Positions 1 to 8,654 of a stretch of 64,000 nt of DNA are shown here, one piece after another. Made by a program: the position numbers and the translations under genes. The stretch is from assembly GCF_004000275.1 (NCBI RefSeq), contig NZ_RCIP01000001.1, positions 1,666,749-1,730,748 on the forward strand, given 5' to 3'. The notes below the pieces were generated by a model. It did not search any database and was not told the origin of the DNA. It saw only the letters and a list, made by a program, of their open reading frames with translations. This stretch comes from Saccharospirillum alexandrii. Its GTDB lineage: Bacteria; Pseudomonadota; Gammaproteobacteria; Pseudomonadales; Natronospirillaceae. Within the stretch, counting starts at the first letter, position 1, and every line of letters begins with the position of its first letter.

Positions 1-1090
1 GCGACGGCACCAGAATCCGGTCTTCACCCCGATACTCATCTTCACGACCGCCGCTGAAGAAAAACGTCACGTGCGCGTATTTTTCAGTCTCGGCGATGCG
101 CAGCTGGTTCTTGCCCTGCTGCTCCATAACCTCGCCCAGAGTATTCACCAGATTCTCCGGTGGGTAGGCCACCGGCGCGTCGATGTCACCGGCGTATTCG
201 GTCAGGGTGGTAAAGGTAGCCAGCGCCGGGCGTACCGACCGGTCGAGCGTGCTGTCGAGGTTATCGTCAGTGAAGGCACGGGTCAGTTCACGCGCGCGGT
301 CCGGACGAAAGTTCAGGAAGATGACGGCATCGCCATCCTGCAGGGTGACCGGCGACGTGCCATCAGCCCTGATCGAGGTGGCGGGGCAAAATTCGTCGTC
401 CTTATCCTGCTCGTAAGCCGCATGCAGTGCATCCATTGGCGTGGAGGCGACAATATCGGCGCTGCCTTGGGTCAGCAAATCGTAAGCCGCCTGAACCCGC
501 TCCCAGCGGTTATCACGATCCATCGCGTAATAGCGGCCGATCATCGAAACAATGCCACCAACGCCCAGTTTTTCCAACTTGGCTTCCAGCGCTTCTATCG
601 AAGCCAGAGCCGACCGAGGCGGAGTATCCCGGCCATCCAGAAACGCATGCACATACACCTGTTTGGCACCGCGCTTGACGGCCAGGTCGACCATGGCGTG
701 GAAATGGTCTTCATGGGAATGGACACCACCAGGCGACAACAGCCCCAGCAAATGAACCGCTTTGTCTTCCTGAACCGCACTGTCAACAGCGCTGGTCAGG
801 GCCGGGTTCTCGAAAAAATCACCGTCTTCAATGGCCTTGGTTACCCGGGTAAGCTGCTGGTAAACAATGCGCCCGCTGCCCAGGTTCATGTGGCCGACTT
901 CAGAGTTACCCATTTGCCCGTCTGGCAGGCCAACATCCATGCCCGAGGTGTGAATCAGACTGTGGGGGTAGTCATTCCACAACCGCTTCCAGGTCGGCGC
1001 ATTGGCCTTTTCAATCGCATTCGATGCGGATGTTTCGCTGTACCCGAAACCATCCAGAATCAACAGGACTGCCGGTTTAGCAGGTGTCAT
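1..1090 (-). CDS. gpmI: 2,3-bisphosphoglycerate-independent phosphoglycerate mutase (3' end beyond window)
   Basis: This cytoplasmic glycolytic enzyme interconverts 3- and 2-phosphoglycerate using two Mn ions and a phosphoserine. Reading the minus strand from the ATG at 1090 gives LLILDGFG (metal ligand Asp13), then GNSEVGH with the expected catalytic Ser63, and FLDGRDTPP near residue 155. These are signatures of the alkaline-phosphatase-superfamily mutase. About 363 of the usual ~510 residues are present; the C-terminus lies left of position 1. GGGAGG sits just upstream of the start. It diverges from the rhodanese-grxC-secB set, the same neighbourhood as in E. coli and Pseudomonas. A HexR-like dyad lies 22 bp upstream of the start codon. 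Confidence 0.97.
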   Translation of the reverse strand, partial: MTPAKPAVLLILDGFGYSETSASNAIEKANAPTWKRLWNDYPHSLIHTSGMDVGLPDGQMGNSEVGHMNLGSGRIVYQQLTRVTKAIEDGDFFENPALTSAVDSAVQEDKAVHLLGLLSPGGVHSHEDHFHAMVDLAVKRGAKQVYVHAFLDGRDTPPRSALASIEALEAKLEKLGVGGIVSMIGRYYAMDRDNRWERVQAAYDLLTQGSADIVASTPMDALHAAYEQDKDDEFCPATSIRADGTSPVTLQDGDAVIFLNFRPDRARELTRAFTDDNLDSTLDRSVRPALATFTTLTEYAGDIDAPVAYPPENLVNTLGEVMEQQGKNQLRIAETEKYAHVTFFFSGGREDEYRGEDRILVPS

Positions 1091-1111
1091 GATTAAACCT
1101 CCCGATTAAAA

Positions 1112-1126
1112 TGTAGGAAAATTACA
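1112..1126. promoter_or_regulatory. HexR-like operator upstream of gpmI
   Basis: The sequence TGTAGGAAAATTACA keeps the TGTA/TACA arms and 15-bp length of the HexR operator (TGTAATTAAATTACA), with two or three centre mismatches. HexR is the RpiR-type sensor of KDPG that controls central carbon genes. A perfect copy lies before pgi at 52139, which supports reading this one as real. The position, next to the gpmI start, would suit repression. Confidence 0.5.
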
Positions 1127-1286
1127 ATTCCGTAAGTGTACTGGCTCCCCGGCCATCTGGCGAATATTTTGGCAAATGGGGAGTATAAGCTGATGCTATT
1201 AAAAATCCGGCCTCCTCTATAGGCATGTCCGGGCGCTGGTGTATACTGCCGCGCTCACTTTTTCATCGAACTGCAGAGCCCGAATC

Positions 1287-1706
1287 ATGTTGGAGCAAAT
1301 TTTTGAATTCGTTATCAATCACTGGATCCTGGCGTCCATCTGGGTTGCCCTGCTGGTCCTGCTGATTGTGACCGAAGGGAGCAAGGGTGGTTCGGCGGTC
1401 TCACCGCAACAGGCCACCCTGCTGATCAACACCCAGGATGCGAAAGTGCTGGATGTGCGCTCGAAAGACGATTTTCGCAAGGGCCACCTACCCAATGCCA
1501 TTAACATCCCGGCCCGCGATGTGGAGCGTCGGCTTTCCGAACTTGAAGCCTATAAAGACACCCCCATCATCGTCGTATGCAAAACCGGTACGTCATCCGG
1601 CGCCAGCGGTGCGCTGTTGGCCAAAGCCGGCTTTACCCAGTTGCATAAATTACGGGGCGGCATTATGGAATGGCAAAACAGCAGCATGCCGCTGGTTAAG
1701 TCCTGA
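1287..1706 (+). CDS. yibN: membrane-anchored rhodanese-like protein (YibN type)
   Basis: A 139-residue protein with one N-terminal membrane segment (about residues 8-28) and a cytoplasmic rhodanese domain (about 45-135). The domain carries LDVRSKDDF and the active-site Cys in VVCKTGTSSG. Family members transfer or bind sulfane sulfur; the substrate of YibN is not settled. The ATG at 1287 is preferred over the in-frame start 48 bp upstream because the protein then begins directly with the membrane anchor. It is followed 18 bp later by grxC, the order found in E. coli (gpmI-yibN-grxC-secB). Confidence 0.9.
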   Translation: MLEQIFEFVINHWILASIWVALLVLLIVTEGSKGGSAVSPQQATLLINTQDAKVLDVRSKDDFRKGHLPNAINIPARDVERRLSELEAYKDTPIIVVCKTGTSSGASGALLAKAGFTQLHKLRGGIMEWQNSSMPLVKS

Positions 1707-1724
1707 ATACGGAGTCGTCTGACC

Positions 1725-1994
1725 ATGTCCAGTGTTTCGCCTGTTACGCTCTATACCACCGCCTGGTGCCCGTTTTGCGTGCGCGCCAAGCAATTGCTGG
1801 ATCACAAGGGCAGCGCTTATCGCGAGATAAGCGTTGACGGTCAACCGGAACTGCGTCAGGAAATGATGCAACGCAGTGGCCAGCGCACCGTGCCACAAAT
1901 CTGGGTAGGCGAGCACCATATTGGTGGTTGCGATGAGCTGTATGCCCTGGAACGTGCTGGCCGGCTCGATGCACTGTTAGCAGAGGCCAGCTAG
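1725..1994 (+). CDS. grxC: glutaredoxin 3
   Basis: An 89-residue thiol-disulfide oxidoreductase that uses glutathione to reduce protein disulfides and mixed disulfides. It has the dithiol site CPFC at about residues 15-18, the cis-Pro motif TVPQIW, and the GG(C)DEL glutathione-binding motif near the C-terminus. Length matches the family (~83-90). It probably shares a transcript with the upstream rhodanese and lies 105 bp before secB. Confidence 0.95.
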   Translation: MSSVSPVTLYTTAWCPFCVRAKQLLDHKGSAYREISVDGQPELRQEMMQRSGQRTVPQIWVGEHHIGGCDELYALERAGRLDALLAEAS

Positions 1995-2099
1995 GGTTAG
2001 CACGGGCCTGCCAGGCCGGGTGATGCGAGTTAACCAACCCATCACCAGCGCCAATTTCACCCCTACTATTAATGAAAAACGGATTTTTTTGGAGTCCCC

Positions 2100-2558
2100 A
2101 TGACCGAACAACAAAAACCCCAGTTTGCCATTCAGCGCATTTACACCCGCGACGTTTCGTTTGAATCGCCCAATGCGCCCGCCATTTTTCGCGAAGAATG
2201 GAAACCCCAGATCAAACTGGACCTGAACACCCGCACTCGCACATTGGACGAAAATGTTGTCGAAGTCGTGCTGATCATCACTGTTGAAGCCAAGATTGGC
2301 GAAAAAACCGCCTTTCTGACTGAAGTTCAGCAGGCCGGAGTCTTTACCGTTGCCGGTTTTCCGGATGAAACCCGCGACCAGATGATTGGCGCTTACTGCC
2401 CGTCCGTTCTGTTCCCGTACGCCCGCGAAGCCGTTGATACCGCCGTCACCAAAGGTAGCTTCCCGGCACTGATGCTTGCACCGGTCAACTTTGACGCGCT
2501 TTACCTGCAAAACAAGAAAGGTAAAGACGAGACCGCCGAGCAACCGGCAACCAACTAA
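2100..2558 (+). CDS. secB: preprotein export chaperone SecB
   Basis: A 152-residue cytoplasmic chaperone that keeps secreted precursors unfolded and hands them to SecA. The protein shows family signatures: [14 protein letters not shown] at the N-terminus, the acidic [16 protein letters not shown] strand, and the ADPEATURE-free helical [26 protein letters not shown]-type segment (split here only for naming). Length is typical. GGAG lies 7 bp before the ATG. A strong GC hairpin follows the gene. Unlike E. coli, gpsA does not follow. Confidence 0.96.
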   Translation: MTEQQKPQFAIQRIYTRDVSFESPNAPAIFREEWKPQIKLDLNTRTRTLDENVVEVVLIITVEAKIGEKTAFLTEVQQAGVFTVAGFPDETRDQMIGAYCPSVLFPYAREAVDTAVTKGSFPALMLAPVNFDALYLQNKKGKDETAEQPATN

Positions 2559-2571
2559 GCACACCCGGTTA

Positions 2572-2608
2572 GGCGGGGTCGAATTCGACCACAGAATCCG
2601 ACCCCGCC
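2572..2608 (+). terminator. hairpin after secB, probable terminator
   Basis: A perfect 10-bp stem, GGCGGGGTCG paired with CGACCCCGCC, around a 17-nt loop, starting 13 bp after the secB stop. There is no long T-run, so it may act as a Rho-assisted end or an mRNA-stabilising structure. Confidence 0.6.
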
Positions 2609-2688
2609 CACTTAAGCACTGGCGATCCACATCCGGCTCTAGTAAGGTGCCAGTCTGACATCATGGTTTATGACGGTGGGGGCATCCT

Positions 2689-4683
2689 GTGGATCAGGAT
2701 CTGGTAGCGTCGCTGTTGGCCTCGGCTTTTGAGCAAAGCAGTACTGCCCAATGGCTGTGTGACAGTCAGGGTCTTATTCTCAAGTCCAACCAGGCCATGA
2801 TCGACTGGCTGGCGACTGATCCGTCTCGCCTGACTGAAACCACCCTGTCATCCTGGCTACCCGATGTTCTGCCATCTCACCTGAGCCAGATGACCAATCG
2901 GACCGTGCGCTCACTCACGCTGTTCCTCCCCGACGACAGGACCACCCCGGTTAAAGCAACCTTTCAACCCATCAACGCCGCGTCAGCCAGGCACTTTTGG
3001 GTCAGCTTGCTGCCCGCTACCGATACCCGGGATCCGGATTTACCCCTGCAAACCCTGTTTGACAGCAGTCAGGACAGCATTGCCTACAGCCTGCTCGACG
3101 GTACTATTCTGCTGGCCAACCCCGCCTTTCTGGCGATGCTTGACCGTAGTGTAATGGACGTTATCGGGCACAACTATCGAGAATTCACACCGGAAAATTT
3201 TGTCAGTCTCGAGGAAAGCCGCATCCGCGAGCAATTGCTGAACAATAACGTCAGCGAAGTCTATGACAAACGGTTCTTGCGACCGGACGGCACCCCGGTC
3301 GACATGTCAATCCGGCTGGCTCTGGTGCGCGACGATCAGGGCGAACCGCTGGGCGTCTGGTCTGTTAGCCGCGACGTCTCCATGCGCAACCAACTGATCG
3401 AAAGCCTGGCCAATAGCGAACGCCGGTTCAGATCGCTGTTTCGTACCAGTATGGACGCCATCGGCCTGTGGACACCTGATCACCAGCTGCAGTTCGCCAA
3501 TAACGCCTACCTGACCATGACCGGTTACACCCAGAGTGAGCTGAGCCAACTGACCTTTCATGAAATGACGCCACCGGGCTGGGAAGACATCGACACAGAG
3601 ATTGCGCAACAGATCGAAGAGCGTGGCTATTCCGATGTGTTCGAAAAAGAGCTGCTGCACCGGGATGGGACCATCATTCCCGTATCCATCCGCGCGACGG
3701 CCGTGCGCGACCGGGACGGAAGCATTTCGGGCAGCTGGGTTATTATCCGGGATATCCGCGCCTACAAGCGCGTGCTGAATGCGCTGGAACACAGCCAGAA
3801 CATGCTTGAGCAAACCAACCGCATGGCGCGCGTCGGTGGCTGGGAATACAACGCCCAAACGCATCAGTTCACCCTGACAGACGAGTCGTTCCGGATACTG
3901 GCGATCCCCCGAACCTTCAACACCAGCCTGACCAACATTCAAAAGTTGTTCAGCGAAGAGTCGCAGCAGCAATTATTCAAGCAAATCGGGCATACACTGG
4001 ACGGCGGACTTGCCTCCGACCTGGAAATCCCACTCGATGGGTTCGAACCGCCCCGCTGGCTGCGCATTACTGCCCAGCCAGCCATCGATGCTCAGGGCGT
4101 TACCTATGTGGTCGGCGCCGTGCAGGACATTACCGAGTTCAAGAATCGCCAGCAAAGTCTGGAGCAAGACCGGGACGAGTTTCAGCGCATGGCCTTTCAC
4201 GACTCCCTGACCCAATTACCCAACCGACTGTTGCTGGAAGACCGTTTCCGCCAACTGAATTTTCAGGCCAACCGCTGCAACGGCCGTGTTGCCGTTATTG
4301 TCATCGACCTCGATGACTTCAAAGACATCAACGACCGCCACGGCCACCCGGCTGGCGACGCCCTGTTGCGTGCCATAGCCAGTCGCCTCACCCAGACCGT
4401 TCGCCAGAGCGATACGGTGGCCCGGCTCGGCGGCGATGAATTCATTATTCTCGCCGCTCTGGATGACGCCGAAGAGGCGTCACTGGTGGCCAGCAAGGTC
4501 CACCAGCAACTGCAAAAACCCATCGACTGGGCCGGCACCCAACTCCATTGCAGTTGTTCACTGGGAGTGGCGCTCTACCCGGAACAGGGCGACGATTTCA
4601 GCACCTTATATCAGGCAGCCGACCTGGCGATGTACAAAGCCAAGACCACCGGCAAAAACCGGATGGAAGTCTCCGATCAGTAA
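2689..4683 (+). CDS. PAS-domain diguanylate cyclase
   Basis: A 664-residue protein predicted to make cyclic di-GMP from two GTP in response to signals sensed by PAS domains. An N-terminal PAS-like segment is followed by three PAS modules (about 120-240, 245-365, 370-495) and a GGDEF domain (about 505-660). The GGDEF motif is intact at about 581-585, and an inhibitory-site RxxD (RQSD) sits five residues before it, so product inhibition is likely. There is no membrane segment and no EAL domain. The start is a GTG with GGTGGGGG 8 bp upstream. It stands alone between secB and the purine regulator; the input signal cannot be told from sequence. Confidence 0.9.
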   Translation: MDQDLVASLLASAFEQSSTAQWLCDSQGLILKSNQAMIDWLATDPSRLTETTLSSWLPDVLPSHLSQMTNRTVRSLTLFLPDDRTTPVKATFQPINAASARHFWVSLLPATDTRDPDLPLQTLFDSSQDSIAYSLLDGTILLANPAFLAMLDRSVMDVIGHNYREFTPENFVSLEESRIREQLLNNNVSEVYDKRFLRPDGTPVDMSIRLALVRDDQGEPLGVWSVSRDVSMRNQLIESLANSERRFRSLFRTSMDAIGLWTPDHQLQFANNAYLTMTGYTQSELSQLTFHEMTPPGWEDIDTEIAQQIEERGYSDVFEKELLHRDGTIIPVSIRATAVRDRDGSISGSWVIIRDIRAYKRVLNALEHSQNMLEQTNRMARVGGWEYNAQTHQFTLTDESFRILAIPRTFNTSLTNIQKLFSEESQQQLFKQIGHTLDGGLASDLEIPLDGFEPPRWLRITAQPAIDAQGVTYVVGAVQDITEFKNRQQSLEQDRDEFQRMAFHDSLTQLPNRLLLEDRFRQLNFQANRCNGRVAVIVIDLDDFKDINDRHGHPAGDALLRAIASRLTQTVRQSDTVARLGGDEFIILAALDDAEEASLVASKVHQQLQKPIDWAGTQLHCSCSLGVALYPEQGDDFSTLYQAADLAMYKAKTTGKNRMEVSDQ

Positions 4684-4727
4684 GCCCCGACCAAACCGCC
4701 ACTCTTTGCCCGGGCTGGTACCGGAAT

Positions 4728-4741
4728 GAAACGCATGTTTC
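4728..4741. promoter_or_regulatory. putative RpiR-family operator (autoregulatory copy)
   Basis: GAAACGCATGTTTC differs by one arm base from the perfect 14-bp dyad GAAACA-N2-TGTTTC found twice before the aminotransferase gene at 5.7 kb. It ends 31 bp before the start of the RpiR-type regulator gene, where binding would give autoregulation. Confidence 0.55.
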
Positions 4742-4772
4742 AATAGTGTTTTAACCATTCCGGAACAGGCCT

Positions 4773-5606
4773 GTGACCGAGTCTGCTTTGCTCGCCGAGC
4801 GCATCCAGCACCACTGGCACGAACTGCCCGCTGCCGAGCGTAGGGTAGCCCAGTTTGTCGCGGCCCAGGCAAGGCTGGCCGCTACCTATTCCCTGACCGA
4901 ACTCAGCCAGATTCACGCCGTCAGCAAAGCCACCGTAAGCCGGTTGTTTCGCCGCCTCGGGTACGATGATTTCAACCAGGCGCGCGAAGCCATGCGCCAG
5001 CAGCCGAACCCGGGCAGCCCATTGGCCCGGCCGATCACGCAGGCCGATGATCTCTACCATCACGTACAACAGGAAACCAGCAACCTCACGGGCTGGCTGT
5101 CTGAAACCAGCTTGCAGCACAGTGCTGATATCATCGACCTGCTGTTCACCGCCCGCACGCTTTACTGCCTGGGCCAGCGCAACAATTTCCCACTGGCACT
5201 CCACGCCCATACCCAGTGGACACAGTTAAGAGCAGACACCCGATTAATCCCGCAACCAGGTCAGTCCCTGTCTGAACACTTGGTACAGCTCGACCCGAAA
5301 GACGTAGTTGTGGTGTTTGGCTTTCGGCGACGTTACCGGGGATTTCAACAGCTCCTTAAAGCCCTGCTTCGCAGCGGTGTCCAAACCGTATTGATTACCG
5401 AACCCGATTTCCCGACCCAGGCACAGTTAACCGCTCACATTCAATTGTCGATTGAAAGCCAGGGCCCCTTTGCCAGCTATGCGGCCCCGGTCAGCTGGAT
5501 CGCCCATGCTTCCAATGGAATGATGCAACACTTCCCGGAAGCCACTCGCAAGCGCATCGAACAGATTGAAGAGCAATACCAGGATCTGGGTGAGCTGGAA
5601 CCATAA
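4773..5606 (+). CDS. MurR/RpiR-family transcriptional regulator of purine catabolism (inferred)
   Basis: A 277-residue regulator with an N-terminal helix-turn-helix of the RpiR type (about 1-80, including the VSKATVSRLFRRLG recognition region) and a C-terminal SIS sugar-phosphate-isomerase-like ligand domain (about 115-260). The start codon is GTG. It lies 133 bp before the aminotransferase/allantoate amidohydrolase pair on the same strand, and one dyad operator precedes it while two precede those genes. This context suggests control of purine degradation, as for HpxU-like RpiR regulators. The SIS ligand is unknown; a ureido compound or glyoxylate-related metabolite is a guess. Confidence 0.85.
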   Translation: MTESALLAERIQHHWHELPAAERRVAQFVAAQARLAATYSLTELSQIHAVSKATVSRLFRRLGYDDFNQAREAMRQQPNPGSPLARPITQADDLYHHVQQETSNLTGWLSETSLQHSADIIDLLFTARTLYCLGQRNNFPLALHAHTQWTQLRADTRLIPQPGQSLSEHLVQLDPKDVVVVFGFRRRYRGFQQLLKALLRSGVQTVLITEPDFPTQAQLTAHIQLSIESQGPFASYAAPVSWIAHASNGMMQHFPEATRKRIEQIEEQYQDLGELEP

Positions 5607-5662
5607 CCCCAGTAATCGGCGGTGAAGGTTAGGATGCACATGAGTCAAAATACGAGCCAATA

Positions 5663-5676
5663 GAAACATTTGTTTC
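5663..5676. promoter_or_regulatory. putative RpiR-family operator, copy 1
   Basis: GAAACATTTGTTTC is a perfect dyad (GAAACA, 2-bp centre, TGTTTC) in an AT-rich stretch before the aminotransferase gene. Its centre is 28 bp from the next copy, close to three helical turns, consistent with two dimers binding the same face. Confidence 0.65.
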
Positions 5677-5690
5677 ATTTTAATTCTAGA

Positions 5691-5704
5691 GAAACAAATG
5701 TTAC
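5691..5704. promoter_or_regulatory. putative RpiR-family operator, copy 2
   Basis: GAAACAAATGTTAC repeats the dyad of 5663-5676 with one arm mismatch. Together the two form a larger inverted repeat (AACATTTGTTTC and GAAACAAATGTT) 36 bp before the aminotransferase start. Confidence 0.65.
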
Positions 5705-5739
5705 ATTAAGCCGACAATCAACCTCCGGAGCCGTGCCCC

Positions 5740-6990
5740 ATGCCCTCATCCGCCCATTCCCGACTGTCGCCCCCACCCCGCCTGCTGATGGGGCCCGGCC
5801 CGATCAACGCTTACCCGCGGGTACTCAACGCTCTGTCGACGCAGCTGATTGGCCAGTACGACCCGGTCATGACGGGCTACATGAACGACGTAATGGCGCT
5901 GTACCGCCAGGTGTTTGAAACCAGTAACCAGTGGACATTGATGGTCGACGGCACCGCCCGAGCTGGTATAGAAGCGGTTATGGTTTCGGTGATCGAGCCC
6001 GGCGATAAAGTCCTGGTACCCATTTTCGGTCGTTTCGGACACCTGCTGACCGAAATCGCCGAGCGGGCTGGGGCCGAGGTGCACACCCTTGAGGTACCCT
6101 GGGGGGAGGTGTTCAAGCCAGAGGTGATCGAAGAGGCACTGGCGCGAATCCGTCCCAAGCTGCTGGCCACGGTGCAGGGTGATACCTCCACCACCATGCT
6201 GCAACCACTGGAACACCTGGGTGACCTGTGCCGGCAATACGACACCCTGTTCTACTGCGATGCCACGGCGTCAATCGGCGGCAACCCGCTGAAAGTCGAC
6301 GACTGGGGACTCGATGCGGTGTCGGTAGGCTTGCAGAAATGCCTGGGCGGCCCGTCCGGCATTGCGCCCATTACCCTAAGCGACCGTTTTGTTAAAACCA
6401 TTAGGCGTCGCCACCACATCGAAGCGGGCATCCGCACCGAAGACGATACCGACGCTCTGGGCCCGCGCATTCGCTCCAACTACTTCGACCTGCCGATGAT
6501 TCTCGATTACTGGAGCGAGAAACGCCTCAATCACCATACCGAAGCCACCAGCATGCTCTACTGCGCACGTGAATGCGGCCAGGTGTTGCTGGAAGAAGGG
6601 CTCGACGCCAGCATTGCGCGGCACAAGGTGCAGGGTGACGCCATGCTGGCCGGCCTGATCGCCATGAACCTCAAGCCCTTTGGCGACCTGCGCCATAAGA
6701 TGAACAACGTTTGTGCCGTCTACATACCCGAAGGAGTCGATGGCGAGGCCGTACGCACAACCCTGTTGAAAGATTACAACATCGAGATCGGCACCAGTTT
6801 CGGACCGTTGAAAGGCAAAGTCTGGCGCCTGGGCACCATGGGCTACAACGCCCGAACTGATGCCGTGCTGGTCACCCTCGCCGCGCTGGAAAACACCTTG
6901 CGCCGCGCCGGATACAGCCTGACTGCAGGCGCCGCCACAGACGCCGCCTACCAGGTCTACCAAAACGCAGAACAAGGAATCACACCATGA
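5740..6990 (+). CDS. (S)-ureidoglycine--glyoxylate aminotransferase (PucG/HpxJ type)
   Basis: A 416-residue PLP enzyme of the alanine-glyoxylate aminotransferase family. Neighbouring allantoate amidohydrolase indicates it moves the amino group of ureidoglycine to glyoxylate, giving oxalurate and glycine. It shows LLMGPGPIN at the N-terminus, the FYCDATASIGG segment with the PLP-contacting Asp, and the Schiff-base Lys200 in GLQKCLGG, a sequence typical of PucG. Its stop overlaps the next start (ATGA), so the two are translationally coupled. Two dyad operators lie upstream. A serine- or alanine-glyoxylate transaminase is the alternative, less likely given context. Confidence 0.85.
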   Translation: MPSSAHSRLSPPPRLLMGPGPINAYPRVLNALSTQLIGQYDPVMTGYMNDVMALYRQVFETSNQWTLMVDGTARAGIEAVMVSVIEPGDKVLVPIFGRFGHLLTEIAERAGAEVHTLEVPWGEVFKPEVIEEALARIRPKLLATVQGDTSTTMLQPLEHLGDLCRQYDTLFYCDATASIGGNPLKVDDWGLDAVSVGLQKCLGGPSGIAPITLSDRFVKTIRRRHHIEAGIRTEDDTDALGPRIRSNYFDLPMILDYWSEKRLNHHTEATSMLYCARECGQVLLEEGLDASIARHKVQGDAMLAGLIAMNLKPFGDLRHKMNNVCAVYIPEGVDGEAVRTTLLKDYNIEIGTSFGPLKGKVWRLGTMGYNARTDAVLVTLAALENTLRRAGYSLTAGAATDAAYQVYQNAEQGITP

Positions 6991-8225
6991 GCACTCTGGG
7001 CGAACGCGCACTATTATGGTGCGACGAGCTGGCCGAACTGACCCAAACACCCGGCCTGATGGATCGCCGCTACCTGACCCGAGAACATCGCCTGGCCAAC
7101 GATAAGGTCGCTGGCTGGATGCAGGAGATCGGCCTGCAAACCTGGCAGGACGAAGCCGGCAACCAGTGGGGCCGGTTGCCTGCTGCCAACCCCGAGGCAC
7201 CAACGGTCGTCATTGGCTCCCACCTCGACACCGTCCCCAATGGCGGCATTTATGACGGCATCCTCGGCGTTGTGCTGCCGCTGCTGGTTATCGAAACTCT
7301 GAAACAGGACGGCGTTACGCTGCCCTTCCATCTCGACCTGGTCGGTTTTGGTGATGAAGAAGGCACCCGTTTCGGCGCCACCCTGCTCGGCAGCCGGGCC
7401 ATCGCCGGCACCTGGGACGCCAAATGGGAAACGCTGAACGACGCCAACGGCCAAAGCCTGCCCGAAGCCTTTGAAACCTTTGGCCTGAGCTACAACGAGG
7501 TCAGCAAAGCGGCTCGCACTGCCACGCCGCCCATTGCCTTTCTGGAAATGCACATTGAACAGGGCCCGGTGCTGGAATCGGAAGACTTGCCAGTCGGCAT
7601 CGTCACCGCCATCGCCGGCGCCCGACGCTTCAACATCGAACTGACCGGCATGGCCGGCCATGCTGGCACGGTCCCGATGCACTTGCGTCAGGATGCGCTG
7701 GCCGCCGCCGCTGAAATCACCCTCATCGTCGAACGCGTCGCGCGCGAACACGGCGTCGTGGCGACCGTTGGCCGCATGAGTGCACAACCGGGCGCGGTTA
7801 ACGTCATCGCCGGGCAAGCCAGCTTCAGCCTCGATATCCGCAGCGAACAGGACAGCGAACGCGACGCCGCCCTAACCATGATCTGGGATACCGCCAGAGT
7901 CGCTTGCCACGAACGCGGCATCCAGATGCAATGGCAGGAAACCCACGCGGCCCCAGCCGTCAGCTGCGCCGACCACCTGCAACTGGCTCTGGCCAGCGCC
8001 ATCGAAGCCGAAGGCATTCGCCCCCGCTACCTGGTCAGCGGCGCCGGCCACGACGCCATGGCCATGGCCGCCCTCTGCCCCGTCGCCATGCTGTTCATGC
8101 GTTGCGAAAAAGGCATCAGCCACCACCCCGATGAAGCGGTCACCGCCGAAGACGTCGACGTCACTGGCAAGGTGTTGCGCGGCTGGATAGAGGCATTGGC
8201 CAGGGAACCTGCGCGGGTCGGCTAG
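6987..8225 (+). CDS. allC: allantoate amidohydrolase
   Basis: A 412-residue M20-family metallohydrolase that removes ammonia and CO2 from allantoate to yield ureidoglycine. Metal-binding motifs are visible: SHLDTVPNGG (His/Asp), GDEEGTRFG (bridging Glu pair), the HIEQGPVLE loop, and HAGTVPM of the dimerisation domain. The bimetal core is split around a lid domain at about 210-325, as in AllC/HyuC. It is coupled by a 4-bp overlap to the upstream aminotransferase that uses its product. A long-arm intergenic repeat begins at its stop codon. Confidence 0.92.
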   Translation: MSTLGERALLWCDELAELTQTPGLMDRRYLTREHRLANDKVAGWMQEIGLQTWQDEAGNQWGRLPAANPEAPTVVIGSHLDTVPNGGIYDGILGVVLPLLVIETLKQDGVTLPFHLDLVGFGDEEGTRFGATLLGSRAIAGTWDAKWETLNDANGQSLPEAFETFGLSYNEVSKAARTATPPIAFLEMHIEQGPVLESEDLPVGIVTAIAGARRFNIELTGMAGHAGTVPMHLRQDALAAAAEITLIVERVAREHGVVATVGRMSAQPGAVNVIAGQASFSLDIRSEQDSERDAALTMIWDTARVACHERGIQMQWQETHAAPAVSCADHLQLALASAIEAEGIRPRYLVSGAGHDAMAMAALCPVAMLFMRCEKGISHHPDEAVTAEDVDVTGKVLRGWIEALAREPARVG

Positions 8226-8443
8226 TGCCATGAGCTTGAAATTCGCAGCTCAATTGACTTTGGTGGCTGCAATTATGGCGGTGGCAATCGGAATGCCAGG
8301 TACGCCTGCCGGAGGTACGCCGTAAACCCATCCATGGGGGCTCGGATGCCGCATCCCTGCGGCATAACGACCTCCGGCAGGCGCACCTGGCATTCCTTGG
8401 ATAGCATGTGGTTGAATCAACACGAATTTCAAACTCATGGCAC
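8225..8443. repeat. intergenic inverted-repeat element A
   Basis: The inner part is a 27-nt arm at 8290-8316 pairing with 8370-8396 at 26 of 27 positions, enclosing the core TAAACCCATCCATGGGGGC shared with elements at 23.2, 36.5 and 52.0 kb. Outer 21-nt arms at 8225-8245 and 8423-8443 pair at 20 of 21 positions, so the whole 219 bp could fold as a cruciform or mRNA hairpin. It fills most of the 429-bp gap between allC and thiI. No gene is seen in it. Confidence 0.8.
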
Positions 8444-8504
8444 CAGCCTGAGGTTTCCACCAACCAAAGGGGTGCAGGGTGATGTCATGCAGCAGCGGGC
8501 AGGA

Positions 8505-8553
8505 CGCCCGCGTCCCGGTCAGCGGCACAGGGATGTGCCTCTGAACGCGGGCG
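8505..8553. repeat. second structured intergenic element (nested hairpins)
   Basis: CGCCCGCGT pairs with ACGCGGGCG around an inner hairpin GGCACA-N4-TGTGCC (8524-8539). It lies between element A and the 3' end of thiI, and may act as the end of either transcript. No T-run is present. Confidence 0.5.
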
Positions 8554-8654
8554 AAATGAGATCGGCCTGTACCCCGGGCTCATGGCACAAAGCAGTATTC
8601 AACAGGAAGGAAAAACTACCACCGATCCAAATTACTCAAACCACTCAATCCTAT

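Noticed and set aside
71-1096. 341-codon plus-strand ORF at the left edge
   Set aside because: Antisense to gpmI, which reads cleanly with LLILDGFG and GNSEVGH on the minus strand.
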